Source of the DNA: Carettochelys insculpta
Lineage: Eukaryota; Chordata; Testudines; Carettochelyidae
DNA length: 64,000 nucleotides
Assembly: GCF_033958435.1 (NCBI RefSeq)
Contig: NC_134144.1
Span: forward strand, 9,914,010 to 9,978,009
Direction of reading: 5' to 3'
A program made the translations under genes and the position numbers. The notes beneath the pieces are model-generated. The model searched no databases. It had not been told where the DNA came from and saw only the letters and a list, made by a program, of their open reading frames with translations. Positions within the stretch are counted from its first letter, which is position 1, and each line of letters opens with the position of its first letter. Of the stretch, positions 9,273-22,269 are shown in pieces.

Positions 9273-12010
9273 AACCCCATTGACTTCAGTGGGACTATGC
9301 ATGGAATAATATAGGCTCCAAAGACTTCACAATCTACACTTGTGGTCACACATGCAAATGAAGCCCTCAGTGTCTAGTCAATTTGCTCGTGTAGACTCAG
9401 TGCGCTTGGACAAAACCTGTCTGCTGCTCATACAAAAGCTTTAGTTTAGGTGAAAAAACACAGACATTTGAAATTACAAAGAGGGAAGTGCCAGTGAGGA
9501 CTAAGAAGGGAGTTTCCCACAACTATAGAGCTAGTGAGTGTTAACAAACCAGACATAGGGTAGGGAGCATGGCCCACGCATGGCTTAGCATTCAGAATCA
9601 TTCCACTACAGTGCAGCCTAATAGATATTTCTTTGTGCCTCACTAGAGATGTAGGCTGGATTTGTTTGCTTTTTTGAATCTCTTTTATGTACAAGCACAT
9701 TGTTTGCAAACACTTTGAACGATGAAAGCTAGGAAGAACAGGATTTATTTTATTCTCTGTTCATGAAGGGAAAATAGAGACACAAGGGGCAGTTTTACAG
9801 TCCTGTGATAGAGATATGCATTGCCATATGTGACAGCCGGGTATAGTTTTTCTCAAGGCCACCAGGGGCTGGGCATGATACTGAAGCCATATGTGGTGTC
9901 AGATCAAGCCAATTAAAGGTTCAGAAGCTGGGGAATCTAAAAGGATCAGGTCCTTGTGAGTTAGTCGGAGACTGGGCACAGGACCAGACACCCAAGTGGA
10001 GATGATAGATTTAAAGGGCTAGAAAAAGAGGGAAATCTCAACTCTTTCTTTGTTGCCTACAAGCGGTGCTCTGTCTCATGATGGATACTTGGCTCTGGTG
10101 ATCAGTCTTGGTGTTTCAGTCCCCCAACCGCCCAGGGCTCAGAAGGCTGTGAGGATTCAAGAGCAAGCATATGGACCAACTGAATGACCTTGAAGTGCTT
10201 GTAGAGGCCATTCCAGGCAGTTTTCTGCTGGAAGATTAGTGACCCAGACGTGGGTGTGTAGGGAGACAGGTCTTCACATGGACAAAGGAAAATGAGAGGC
10301 CCAATGATAGTTTATCACCATGTTGTGTTACTCATAATGGACAAAATCTGTTACCATAAATTGCTACTGTACAGGGAGGAGGGGGCAGAAATGGAGAGCC
10401 CAGATAATTAAAAGAAATGAGATCATGCTTCTGCTTGCCTTCTCTTTTATAGCGATCAGCACCCACAACAATGTACTGAAGCTCTTTTCTTAATCCCAGC
10501 TCAAAACGGAAGAGGTAGTGGGTTCACTGCCATTTCCTTTTTTTGCTCTTCAAAAATACTTCAGAGAAAGAGATTCTGGTGAACTTCAGTCTGGTCATAG
10601 TTTACAGAATTGGAGCTGGCAGCAGCATAGGGTGGGAGTTCAGACATTTGGGTTTTTGCCATTTGAATCACACAACTCACCAGCTGGGAATTAGAAAGAG
10701 TCATATTTTGAGCCTGTCAGCCATGGCCATATCCCTTCAATAGATTTGTTCCACGTATTCTGGTCAGAAGCTTTCCCCAAAGATGTTTCGTTCAGTAGGT
10801 GAGACTCAAACGGCACCAGTCAGATCAGGGACGAGACAGTCTGTGGCAGATTTAGGTTAGTTACGTCTAGGTCTTTCATTTGATGGCAACACCAAATAAA
10901 ATGTTTTACAGCAGCCATGTGCCCTCATGGCACTCCCATTTCTGGAGAAAGTGGTGCTGCAATCCGGACTGTGCTATCAGTCTGAGGTAGGCTTAACATC
11001 AGGCTGCCTCTTCTCATGGCCAGTCCCAAGCCTGGGTGAGAAAGGTGTAAGGCTGGGCGTAGGGCTAGCACTCCCACTCTGTAAAAAAAATCCTAACTAT
11101 AGAAAAATGGATGGCAGTTCAACAGATTCCACTCCTGGGAGGAAAAGCGCTCTCGTCTCGAGGGAATACGATGTGCTGTAATGAAAGCCGTAAGGATGGT
11201 ACAATGCCATCCGCCCTTTTAGGAAGGAAAAGGGCAACCAAGAAACACCTGGTGCAGAGACTTGAAGGCCATCACTAAAAAGACGGGATACACCCGGTAA
11301 GAACTGGAAGAGATCGCCCAGGACAGGGGACGCCGGCGAATGGTTGTCAGTGGCCTATGCGCCAAGATGTAGGAGTGGAAAAGGATTGCCATTGGTGCTG
11401 TCTCTTCTCATTGCATATTTCATGTCGTGAGGTAGAGGTGGATGGAACCTACAACTCTCAGAGCTTTTGCTTCCTATCAGCTTCCAGTTTGAGGATGAGG
11501 TTGTTTTTTCCCCTCCTGTATGCCAAAGAAATAAGGAAGTATTCTGTGTCCAATAGAAACCTGTCAACTATTCTGGCTAACACAGCGAAACAGTCTGGAT
11601 GTTTCAGGGACTCTCCCAGGGAATTCATGAAAATTATTTAAAATATCTATTTCCTCTTTGATTGTTCTGGCTAGGGCTGGAGTGCAAACATGCAGTGGCA
11701 AGGCAGCTTTGCAGTTCAGAAAGGAGTGCCTGCTTCTATTGGAGGAGATTTCTGAATAAACCCCTCCACGGCCAGCTTTTCAAGACAACTCTGGCTCAAA
11801 ACTATATTTTCAGGAACTCAGCACCCACAACAGTGGGCAGATTTTCAGACACTCAGCAATCAGAAGCTCCCATCATGACATTTATCAGCAATTTTTCAAG
11901 AGACCTTTGGAACATACTCCCAAACCAACAAGCTGAGATCTTAAAAAACGTGATAGCTTATTTTGGTGCCTACCCGGGAAATGGAAACTTGCCTCTGAAT
12001 CTAAGCATTT
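9273..12010. other. Largely unassigned sequence
   Basis: No gene or clear element. 11760-11860 (CAGCTTTTCAAGAC, CTCAGCACCCACAACAGTGG) looks like a degraded old repeat. Longest frames, such as 11662-12012, overlap that repeat and do not resemble proteins. Confidence 0.4.
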
Positions 12011-12028
12011 AAAAAAAAAAAAAAAAAA
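12011..12028. repeat. Poly(A) tract of 18
   Basis: An uninterrupted run of 18 A. It could be a retroposon tail, but no recognisable retroposon body or target duplication is seen. Confidence 0.6.
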
Positions 12029-12559
12029 GTCTCTGACGTTTGAGATGTGGTGGCTCATTTTAGGAGAAGGTATGTGGTCACCTGGGTTAGTCACCAGTTC
12101 TTCAGAACCCCAGGAGAACTAATGATCAATTGATGTTCCTTTGTTCCCACGTTGAATTTTTTTCTGTGAGACACAAGATGGCTAAGCAAGAAATGTGGTA
12201 TACAACCATGTGCTCTTTGTCTCGTGAAAATAATAACTTGACTCAGTGGGGGAGCAAGCCTGCCAAAGAAAGAGGACAAAAAAAGAACTCATTGTCATAG
12301 CCAATCTTATTACATCATGGCCTCCAGTGCTGGGACACACAACTAGCTGGGCTTTATTGTATTAACTGCCTGAGCAGCAGAAAAGCCTCCTAAAAGTACT
12401 ATTAACCTTGCAGCATGAGCCCTTATTGGAAACCACAAGACCGTGGCCTCCAGCATTCCATCTCGTCAGTTCATCCTTACGCTGACTGACTCAGGGAGAT
12501 CCACTTCATACACACCTCTCTGAGACTTCATGTAGAAACTTTGAATTTTCCCAAAGGGC

Positions 12560-12630
12560 CATAGACTTCTTAAGGCCAAATGTGACCACTGTGACCATCT
12601 AGTCTCACCACCAACAGGACTCAGGCCATG
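12560..12630 (+). repeat. CR1-like or other old LINE fragment
   Basis: AATGTGACCACTGTGACCATC followed by TAGTCTCACC and CAGGCCATG matches a tail pattern common in sauropsid old LINE copies. Short and diverged. Confidence 0.35.
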
Positions 12631-13263
12631 CACAGCCACTTCTTCTCAAGCCCTGGTAAAAACGGGACAGAGGGTCTCCCTACCCATTGGCCATGATTCC
12701 GGCCAATGGGAGCATCAGGAAAAGCCTCCCATGAGCAGTGTCCTATGCTGCTGTTCCCCACAGATGGGGAGAGGGGGAAAGAGAGTGCGCAGAGCTGTTT
12801 CTTACCCCCACAAGCAAGATCTGGTCCAGAAGTCTTGGGGGGTCTCACCCGGCCCTGCGGTGGTAAGCTGGCATTGGCACTTCAACCTCGTGGATCGGCA
12901 TCCTGGGGCTGGGGCATGAGTTTGGCCTCCCCACTGCTGGGTCTAGCCCTGAGCCCACAGCCAACCTGGAAGGTGGTCATGGACCACCAGTGGTCTGTGG
13001 CATGCACTTGGAGAAGCACTGCTTTGAAGGTCATGTTTTAACACCCATTAAAGTGAGAAGCTGGTAACACTGCCTAGGATCCCATTATAGTGCAGATAGA
13101 TGCTACAGAAAGTTTTTTTCATTCTCCCAGAATATTTCCAAACTACTATTCCAGCTGGTTATTCCAAGAGTTTGTCTGCACTCAACACATCTCAGGATCA
13201 GACCCTAATCCAAGGAGTCAGATGGGGTGAAAGTTTTCCGTCAAAAACAAAAGTGTTTACAAG

Positions 13264-13400
13264 GGCTGCATCTACACTAGCAGGCTCTTTTGGAAAATCC
13301 AGCCCTCTTTCGAAAGAGCACATGGAGCATCTACACACAAAATGCGCTATTTCGGTCTGAAATCAAAAGAACGCGGCTCCTCTTCCGGAAGCCATCTAGC
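13264..13400 (+). mobile_element. Harbinger-type MITE fragment, same family as 20590-21034
   Basis: Starts GGCTGCATCTACACTAGCAG, then CTTTCGAAAGAGC and CATCTACACACAAAATG, matching the left third of the element at 20590. The rest is missing. Confidence 0.6.
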
Positions 13401-13654
13401 TCTGCCAAAGTGAAAAACGGTACATTCACACACTGTTCTGCATCAGCCTAACGTCGCGCAGTGCTATCTCCTTTGCTTGTCCCAGTTACTCACTTATTGA
13501 TGCTTCACTGACCAAGTGAGAAGGATGGCTCGGTATTGTGAAGATTCCATTGAGGAGACTTTGTCCGAGGCTTTCCTTATTTCACACGTCATGTGGAGAT
13601 TTCAAAAGGCACAAAACCACCTTTCTTCTGTTTCTAGAGGCACAGCTTTCATCA

Positions 13655-14207
13655 TCTTTTCATCAGTTCATGATTAGGACTGAAGTGGAGTATTGTGTCC
13701 AGTTCTGGGCAACACATTTAAAAAAAGATGGAGAAATCGGAGAAGGTCCAGAGAAGAGCAACAAGAATGATTAAAGGTCTAGAGAACATGAGCAATAAGG
13801 GAAGACAGAAAGAATTGGGCTTATTTCGTTTAGAAAAAGAGATCACTGACAGGGGACATGATAGCGGTTTTCAAGTACCTAAAAGAGGGTTACTAGGAGG
13901 AGGGAGAAAAACTGTTCTCCTTGGCATCTGAGGATACGACAAGAAGCAATGGGCTTAACCTGCAGCAAGGGAGGTTTAGGTTAGATATTAGGAAAAACTT
14001 CCTAACTGTCAAGGTGGTTAAACACTGGAATAAATTGCCTGGGGACGTTGTGGAATCTCCATCACTGGACATAATTTAGAGCAGGTTAAATAGACATCCA
14101 TCAGAGATGGTCTAGAGATGCTGGATGAGGCTTGGTCCTGATGTGAAGACAGGCGACTGGATGTAATGACCTTTCGAGGTCCCTTCCAGTTCTACTGTTC
14201 TATGATA
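13655..14207 (+). mobile_element. CR1 LINE 3' end with reverse transcriptase remnant
   Basis: CR1 reverse transcriptase C-terminus is readable as EVEYCVQFWATHLKKD, then after a frameshift as EKVQRRATRMIKGLENM and ELGLFRLEKEI. The 3' part has GTTTAGGTTAGATATTAGG and CTTTCGAGGTCCCTTCCAG, and ends at the CR1 terminal tract TTCTATGAT. It is 5'-truncated as most CR1 copies are, and carries several frame breaks. Confidence 0.88.
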
Positions 14208-14417
14208 TTTCTGTATCATGTTTTCTTAGCACCTTTTGCTTATTAATAAAGTACGCAAAAAATGACAAACCAGGATGATTGTTACTGGCTAACATTACAG
14301 ACTTGGGTGCACGATTAGATGTAGCATGGTTGGGATCAATGCCCTCAGTGGTGTGTTTCTTGTATAAAAATACAGACCTTACAGCACTGAAATAGGGGAT
14401 CGGCAATCTGAATGTGA

Positions 14418-14500
14418 GAACGACCTTACCGGATTGGGTCCAATGGTCCAGCTAGTCCAGTAGCCTGTCTTCTGACAGGTGTCTAGTCCCAGCACTCAAA
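14418..14500 (-). mobile_element. CR1 3' end fragment, minus strand
   Basis: The complement reads AGAAGACAGGCTACTGGAC, then TAGCTGGACCATTGGAC, the tail of the CR1 group also seen at 48345-48852. Very short. Confidence 0.6.
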
Positions 14501-14924
14501 ACAGGGAGCTGGATTGAAAAAAATCTCACCACGTATATAACATTTTCAGCAAAGTGCTATTCATGGGGTCCTATTCAGGCATTGAGAATCTTTCCAATTT
14601 CCTTCCTTTCCACGTCCCCTCTCAAGCTGACCTCCTTTCCAAACACAGGAAGGTCAGGGTTATATACCAACCTGACAGGCATCCCCTCTTCTGCTTTTCA
14701 TTGTTTTCAGCTCTTACCGGTTTGTACCCCAGCTGTTCTATAAGACCTGTCAAGGACAAACTGGTGTGAACTTGAATAGGTCATTAAGGCCTCAATCAAG
14801 TCAAATGATGAAGCATGTGCTGCACTTGAAGCTTGTGAATGGTCATAACAACAGTAAACAGGGTCCTGGTACAGTGAAGCACTAAAGCCGATGCGTGATT
14901 TAAGTGTGAGCTTTGCTGGATCGG

Positions 14925-15100
14925 GGCTTAAATCTCTCTCTACCCGAGTTCCCCATCTGTAATATGGGAATACTGATAGTGCCTTTCTCCCACCCTGTGC
15001 CTGGTGTATTTAGATTATAAATTCTTAGGAGCCCTCATTGTGTGCAGGAAAGCACATAGTACAGTGGGACCCTGATCAGGCTGGCGCAGCAAGTACTTTC
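14925..15100 (+). repeat. MIR/L2-like tail
   Basis: GTTCCCCATCTGTAATATGG and then TCATTGTGTGCAGG, GCACATAGTACAGTGGGACC and CTGATCAGG follow the order of MIR/L2-related tails. Confidence 0.5.
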
Positions 15101-15104
15101 AAAA

Positions 15105-15424
15105 CACATCAAACCTCCAGCACTCGCTCATCCAGCAACATCCATAATCCGCCGTGACCTTAGTTAACTGGATGACCATTTATCATGGGTGTAACCAAGT
15201 TTCCTGTAATCCAGTAAAGTTTGTTTCCAGCCACCAGTGCTGGCTGTCAGTGTTCTGTGCTGTTATTTAGCTGTAATTTACCTCTATGTGTCTCCCAAGA
15301 GCCCAGTAAGCAGTGGAAGTGTTGGTAATGCTGCTAGACGATATTGACCTCCCGTGGTCTGGCAAATTCCCTCGTTCAGGACTAGCCAGGTCCCAAAGGT
15401 TCCGGACTAGAGAGGTTTGACCTG
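15105..15424 (-). mobile_element. Mariner/Tigger-type MITE
   Basis: The right end reads AGAGAGGTTTGACCTG followed by TA. The complement of the left part (TCATCCAGCAACATCCATAAT) matches the right part of the element at 19425-19748, so the two are the same family in opposite orientation. The left TA has decayed to AA. Confidence 0.65.
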
Positions 15425-16250
15425 TATTTCCATTTGGGAGTTACATATTTTAATATTTATTTAGTTTTTTTCAGGATTAATCAATACTTACATCAAGATT
15501 TAGGGGAAAAAAAGACGTTGATCGTCGTTACCCAGACACCTGCAGTATCTTCCTGGGTGAAATCCAATCTCTCCTTCAATCAAGAACATATCTCCCACTG
15601 GTTCAACAGCATCAAGATTATACCCCCACCCCATCTCTAGAGCAGAAGATACTGCATGCCTGCAATCACTGTAGAGTTGAAAATATTGAGTTTTTAATGG
15701 CACCCACAGTAGCTATACCCGTATTTAGCATTTTTAATTCTGTCCCTCCGTAAAGTTATGCTCATTAGTGCTTTTCTCTAATTAGCTTCTGGAAACAGAT
15801 TTTTTTGGGTTAATGTCTGAGCATAAAGTTATTTGTGTAGCTAATTTCTTTTTTTATGTTACATTTAAGTGTAGTTCACCCAGGCTGAACACTTGTAGTT
15901 CTTACTAGGGCAGTATAAAAAGCAATGCACATTATTACAGTCCATCAAATTGCTGCATTTTATTTCCGTATGTTTTTAAGTGTTTATTGAGCTTGTTTTG
16001 TGCTCTTCCCATTGTTAAAGTGCACTTTTATTGTACACAAATGGTAAATAACGGACATCTGCCATCTGGTACCAATCGTCTCTCCATCCCTATACCTCAC
16101 CCCATCCTTTTTTCTTTCTTTTTTAGTATTCCCCAAACATGCTTTTCTCTCTTTCTTATTCTTCCCTTTTCTTTAGTTTCCCTTGGTGACTCTAATCTCA
16201 CTTTCCCAAGGATAACTGCTTTGAAAGCCAATAAAGCTGCTTCTGATTGA

Positions 16251-16440
16251 TTCTGGTGTAAATGAGATCAGAATGAGGCTCCGTGTCTTGAAAGTCCTCC
16301 TACATTCTCCAACCTTTCATCCTTCTGCCAATGTCTCTCTGAACACAGTTCTGATCTCAGTTACACCAGTGTAAATTGGGAATAGCTCCACAGGAATAAA
16401 TTAAGTTCTCCTGCAATAATACCACTGTAAGTAAGAGATG
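16251..16440. repeat. Old repeat with inverted GTGTAA/TTACAC motifs
   Basis: GGTGTAAATGAGATCAGAAT at the left faces TTCTGATCTCAGTTACACC on the right. The pattern belongs to an old, widespread amniote repeat that I cannot name. Confidence 0.4.
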
Positions 16441-16448
16441 GATCAGAC

Positions 16449-16762
16449 CCCTGTTTCTTAAACTTTTTGAGACCACAGAACACCAAACAATAATATTTTT
16501 ATGTGGAACACCTATGGAAATTTTCTTCAAAAAATTGTCAGACCAAAAAAAGCCACAATGAAATAAAACAAAACACCCCAAACATATGCAGCAAAATCAA
16601 AATGAATTTAACTAAGTATCATAGCCATGAAAAGTAATGTTGTATCTGATTTTAATAACAGAAAATATAGGCTGTCAGTGTATTTTTCCAAACTTTTGTG
16701 ACATACCTGAGCGTTGTTCATGAAACACCTGGGTTCTGCGGAACATAGTTTAAGAAACACTG
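16449..16762. mobile_element. hAT-type MITE with 8-bp target duplication
   Basis: Ends CCCTGTTTCTTAAACT and AGTTTAAGAAACACTG are near-complementary. The flanks are GATCAGAC (16441-16448) and GATAAGAC (16763-16770), 7 of 8 bases alike, the size expected for hAT. The inside is A/T-rich with no coding. Confidence 0.75.
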
Positions 16763-16770
16763 GATAAGAC

Positions 16771-19424
16771 TCTCTCTCTCCTCTTCAGATCCAAAAGCCT
16801 CAGCACACTGGAGTTCTAATCAAGAGATTCCTTGAAGACACACCCCAGCCCCCAGTCGCCCAGTGAACATTGGGGTGATTCACATTCGTTATCACCGTTG
16901 GGTCATTACTAAAAATGCAAAGCTAGCCAATACGTGCTGCACTGGGGAATGAGGGAAAAAATGTGGGACCCAAACTCAAGAGTATAAAGTAAAGAAACTC
17001 ACATGGATGGATAATGGTACCGAAATACAACTGGAGCCTACATCAACGTTGCAGCGATCTTTTACAAGAAACAGGAAAGCGACCAGACTGCATGAAAACC
17101 ACAGTGTGCATAATTTGTTACTGATTCCCTTTCTGAGGAAGGGATGTAACTTGTTCCAAAAGTAGCAGGTGTTACAAAACAGATGTTATTCAGGGAGTCT
17201 CAGGCATTAAATCACAAAGGAACCACAATATCATTTCTGAGCCACATAATCACTCAGCTGTCACGATTCCTGCCAAACATGCACACTAGCCTAACACGGT
17301 TGGACTGCCAGAGGCCTTGCAGCTCAAAATTTGACAAAGTAAGATAACTCCCTCTGTCTCTTCTCCCGCTTTCACTCCTTCTCCACTCCCTGTCCAACGC
17401 TGAAGTAGTTGTGCCAAACATGAACCTAAGATCTCTTGTTGCTAGCCTCTGAATAACACTTCAGAATTAACAGTTAATAATCATTACAAAAGGCATCCTT
17501 TCAGAATGCCTCATCACAGGGTTGCCTCTCACCTAATGTTCTAGCACTTTTACCTCAGTTTCCCCACAACAATCTTCAGTTTACTCCTGCCATAGTGGTA
17601 ACCGACTCCCCTCATCGGGACCCATCAGAGATTTCAAACCCCTCCAGGGAATCAAATGCAAAGTAAAACACATTTTTGCTTCAGTTGAAACTGGGCTCAG
17701 CCCTGTTCCAGCAGTCTGTATTCTCTGATCTACTCCAAAGAGTTTTCTGCTCCCCACTGTGGGCCCTCATTTCACCTTTCCGAGGTTCTTCCTCAACTCT
17801 TCTCGCAGTCCCTCCAGATTCTTCTTTGATTGCCTCCTTAAGTTCTGCTCAGCAGCCATTCCCACGCCTTCCTATCCAATGCCTTCCATTGACCAGGGCC
17901 TGCCTTGTCTCCTCCTCTAACTCCTCACAGCCATCTGGTTTCCTCTCCAGGCAGCACTCATCTGCTAAGCTTCCTTCCTCTTAAGTCAAACACCCAGCCA
18001 GCCCAGGTGTAGCAGAGCAGTGCTAAATGAACAGGCCCAAGGCTTCCTGACCCTTAAAGGCCAATAACCAGTGCAGAAATGTCATTAAGCCAAAGAGCTA
18101 GATTCACCCTGTGGCACTGGTAAAGTATGAGCATCTGGTCCATATCTTTTTTTAAATCCAGTTTCTTTATCTGAGTTACTAATAACATCATAAATTATAG
18201 AAACTACAAGAATTTAATAGTATATTTTTTCTAATTTTTGAAAGAGCAAAAAGCAGTCTAGAAAAATTTTATTTTACCTTAGAAAGAAAGAAAGAGCACA
18301 TATAAAGTCTTCATGAGAGAGTACAGTGCGTAGGCTCCTTCTGCAATGGCAGCCATTTTGTGCTGATTCACAGGGTAGTCTGTTACAGATGGACTGGACT
18401 GTCAGGAGTCACAACATCCCTGCCCCCCCAGTCCTTACATAACAATATATCCTACTCTGCTCATTAGCTACGCTATTTGCTTATTTTTTTGCATTTTTGT
18501 CATCTGGATGTCTGGATATAGGCTGCTCAATTTCATTTTTGTTTCTAGTCAATTTCACTTTCAATTAGGTCCTCATGGACTAACATGATGTCATGTTTGG
18601 GTTGCAAATACAGTAGTGTGACATTTATTATTAAAACTTTTAAAAATCTGCCATATTTCTATTTGCCTTGGCAAGCCGTTTCTTCTGGTATTTTACAAAA
18701 TCTTGTTTGGAGAAACCCCAAATTTTGGGCCAAGCTTTTACCTATTTTTCGTTAAATGGAGTGACTGTCCCTGAATACAAGTTTAAATGCCACCAATCTA
18801 GGGACTATAATGCAACATAATAGACAGTTGCTGCTTTGCCTGGCCTGGCTTACTCAATAAAGGGTCAGAATACCCCCATTTCTCTCCCTGCTACCTGAGC
18901 CTTTCCAGCCAAAGATGAGGTGACTGGCTGCTGGTGGAACAGCATATGAGGTGCAAGAGAATTGCTGGTATAATTTATATCCCTGCCTTCCTTTAGCATT
19001 CACTAGCTTGTCTCTCTCATAATCAAGCAAAAAGTCCATCTTGAAGATGCCCTGGCAGCAGGGAACCTGACAGCCATGCTGGGCCCCTTTACAAGGTGTG
19101 TGTGGGAGAGTTTGGCTCCACGCTTCTGGAAGGGGTAGAGACAAGGGTGGAAGGGATGGGACTGAGCGCAGCCAGCCCTCAGCACTGTCTGGACCGCGCT
19201 GTTCCCCCAGCCCTGCCTGGAGCGCCTGGCTCAGTGCCCCGCCTCCCCAGACAGCCCTCAGAGCCACTGGGAGCGCCGCGGTAGTGCTCCAGCAGCAATT
19301 TAAAGGGCTCCTGGCACTGCCACAGCAGCAGCTGTATCTCCAGTTCACTTTAAATCACCAGGCCCTGAGGCAATTGCCCTTTTTAACATTCTTTCCCCAC
19401 TGTTGGCAGGCCTGCCTGGTACTA
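16771..19424. other. Largely unassigned sequence
   Basis: No gene seen. 17340-17400 and 17750-17970 are pyrimidine-rich. 19340-19410 (TTTAAATCACCAGGCCC, CAATTGCCC) recurs in diverged form near 31130-31220 and 53375-53480, pointing to an unnamed low-copy repeat. Confidence 0.4.
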
Positions 19425-19748
19425 CAGGTCGAACCTCTAATCCAGCACCCTCGGGACCTGACCAGTGATGAGCAAGAGAATTTGCCAGACCACAGAAGGT
19501 CAATATTGTCTAGCACATTACCAACACTTCCACGGCTGGCTGGGCTCTTAGAAGCCTTGTAGGGGTCAATTACAGCTAAATAACAGCCCAGAACACTGAG
19601 AGCCAGGACTGGTGGCTGGAAACAAACTTTATGGGTCTGCAGGAAACTTGGCCACACCCATGATAAGCGGTTGTCCAGCTCACTAAAATCATGCCAGATT
19701 ATGGATGTTTCTGGATGAGAGAATTCAGGAGTAGAGAAGTTCAGTCTG
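19425..19748 (+). mobile_element. Mariner/Tigger-type MITE with TA target duplication
   Basis: Starts CAGGTCGAACCTCTAATCC and ends AGAAGTTCAGTCTG, flanked by TA at 19423-19424 and 19749-19750. It is the sister copy, in opposite orientation, of 15105-15424. No transposase remains. Confidence 0.75.
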
Positions 19749-20589
19749 TATTAACGTTATGTGAAATGAGCTACAAGCTGGAGAATCATCTTTACTGGTT
19801 CCTCCAGATAGCTGCTCCCACCACATGGAATACGTAGGTGGAATATTTCACCAGTATTCCACCAGGACCTCCACAGAGAGCCCTCTAATTGGCTGATATT
19901 GATCTGCAAATTGAGCCATGTAGAGATTAATTCCAGTCCAAAATCTACTGCACCAAAGCAAGAGGTCAAGGTTTCAAAGCTGTATCAGCTATAGTCAGGG
20001 CTTTTAAATGGAGCAGAGAGGTCCTTTAAAAAGCTAATGAGGGTTTGTTGCTGGTTAATACTCTCCCAGACTGCTAATATTAATCCCTGGAACCAGCCGC
20101 ACTCAGCTTCCTAGTTATTGCTAGTACCAGCTTAATAACACGCTAATGTCAAGTGAACAGAAGTTACCAGATTGAGTCTATGATTGGTGAGGGATTTATG
20201 GCTGCTCCAGGCTGCTGCTCACTGGGTGTTTTTCCAGTACATCATTGCTGTTGACCAGAATTTATGGCTTCATAATTAATTTGTGGAGGGAGGAGGTTAA
20301 GCTGCTTTTGTTGCTTTTGATTTCTTCCTCATTTCCTCCCCACTGCCTCATGCTGTGCTGTTGTATTGGAAGGAAAGAGCTTGGAGGATCTCACCAGCAG
20401 CCACTCAGACTGAATTTTCCGGTATCTCCAGAATCAGAAAAAGAAAGTCTCATGAGTAAAGTTACTGAATAGTACGGCAATCCCAAACAATTTGGGGGTC
20501 TACTGAGATCATTTCCCCAGATCTTCAAAGAGATCCGGCTTCTAATCTGTTCTATTCTGTTGTATTTTTCCTGTGTAAAACAACACAGT

Positions 20590-21034
20590 GGCTATGTCTA
20601 CAGTAGTGAGTTATTTCGAAAAAGCTGGGACTCTTTTGAAAAATCCTGTGGACCGTCTACACACAAAATGAGTTCTTTTGATATTAAGTTGGAAGGATGT
20701 GACACTTCTTCTGGCTGCCCTCTTCTGCTCCCAGATGAGGAAGAGTGCTTTTCCCCCAAAAGATTCTTTTGGAAAAAAAGGTATGTAGGCACTCCAGGAC
20801 CCCCACTTTTTTTTTTGCAAAAAAGCAGTCTGCCATGGCACCAGATTTTTCGATCCGTGGCATTTTCTGGCCTTCGCTTTCAAAAGAGCAGCCGTGGTGT
20901 AGTCGCTCTCTAGTGAAAGAGCGGATCGATTTTTCAATCTGCTTCTTTGTGTATGATTGCGATATTTCAAAAGAAAAATTTTTGGATGAAATATTCTGAA
21001 AGAACTTCTTTTGAAGAACCACTGTAGTATAGCC
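20590..21034. mobile_element. Harbinger-type MITE, about 445 bp
   Basis: Starts GGCTATGTCTACAGTAGTG, then TTATTTCGAAAAAGC and CGTCTACACACAAAATG. It ends CCACTGTAGTATAGCC, the complement of the start. Frames within it are products of the repeat and not genes. Confidence 0.75.
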
Positions 21035-21039
21035 CTAGC

Positions 21040-21849
21040 GAGTAGGTCCTCTCCCTTTAGGTGTTTTGTGGTGATTTAGCATATTATTAATCTTAGTTTG
21101 TATTACAGCAGTGGATCGATGTCCCAGCTGAGGTCAGGACCTCCTTGTTCTATGTGCTCCTCATAGTGACAAACCAGGTTTGCTTTGGATATGGGATTAG
21201 CCTAGCAAAAACCCAAGTACAGGAATATTTAACCAAGGCAAATTTCAAATGCCAGTTTCTGGAAAATGCCAAAAAACAAACAAACCACCCAGACTTTATT
21301 GATAACTACTTGTTGACAACTCTGTCCATGTATCTACTCAAGTGACACCATCATAGGACCTAACCACATCAGCCACAGCAGTAGGAGCTCGGTCACCTGC
21401 ACATCTATGAATCTGATATGTAACATTAGGTGCTGGCAATGCCCCCTTTGCCACGTACATTGGCCACACTGGACTGTCCCTATACTAAAGAATAAATGGA
21501 CACAAATAAGACATCAAGAAAGGCAACGTTCAAAAACCGGTAGGAGAGCACTTCAGTGTCCCTCAGGAACACACTTGAATGGTGCCTTACCTTAGCAAAA
21601 AGCTTCGAAAACACACTTCTGCGTGAAACGGCAGAGCTGGAAATGCATATGCAAACTTGGCTCTATCAGACTGGATCTGATGAGAGCCTCAGCATGGCCA
21701 GCGCATGACAAAAAGTGATTTTTCCCTCTTTTGGTATTCACACCTTCCCAGCAACTGTTGGGGGGTGGGCCACAACCTCCCTTACTGAATTGACCTTGTT
21801 AGCACTGGCCCTCTGCCTAGTCATGTAACTCAAGCATCTTTGTTTGTGT
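21040..21849. other. Unassigned sequence
   Basis: No gene or clear element recognised. Confidence 0.4.
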
Positions 21850-21960
21850 GCGTCCAATGAAGTGAGCTCCAGCCCATGAAAGCTTCTGCTTATGTTAGGC
21901 TTTAAAGTGCCAGAAGGCTTTGCTTTGTTTTTGCGGAAACGGAGTAACAGAACCTTATCA
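21850..21960 (+). repeat. Unnamed old amniote repeat (GAAGTGGGTCT hairpin family), copy 1
   Basis: Shows AATGAAGTGAGCTCCAGCCC, CATGAAAGCTTCTGCTTATG, then GGCTTTAAAGTGCCAGAAGG. Other copies are at 40085-40288, 42915-43030 and 47028-47130. The conserved core forms a small hairpin of the type GTGAGTCT..GCTCAC. I recognise the family by motif but cannot name it. Confidence 0.55.
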
Positions 21961-22269
21961 TCCTTAATAATGTTCGTTTCATGCTGTCGTGTGTGTTTAT
22001 TTAGATATTTAAAAAAGACAAAACTGAAAACCAAACCTCCTATCGTGTGGCATCATATTGACAGCCACCCAGGTCTGCTGCTTCATTGGAGCTGCTAGAG
22101 CCATCACTCAGATGTCTGCCACTTCAGCTGAGCACCGGATGGCAGTAGTATCTCATCATTCTCCTGGTGGACCAGCATGAGTGTGGGATGGATGCTTTGC
22201 CAGTGGGTTGCAAAGACAGCAAAGGGATGGTGAGGCTCAAGGATCTCGGGTTCCATTCTAGGCTCCGGA

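Noticed and set aside
20611..21022. Frames of 112-119 codons on both strands
   Set aside because: They lie entirely inside the MITE at 20590-21034, and the mirrored frames reflect its inverted repeats.
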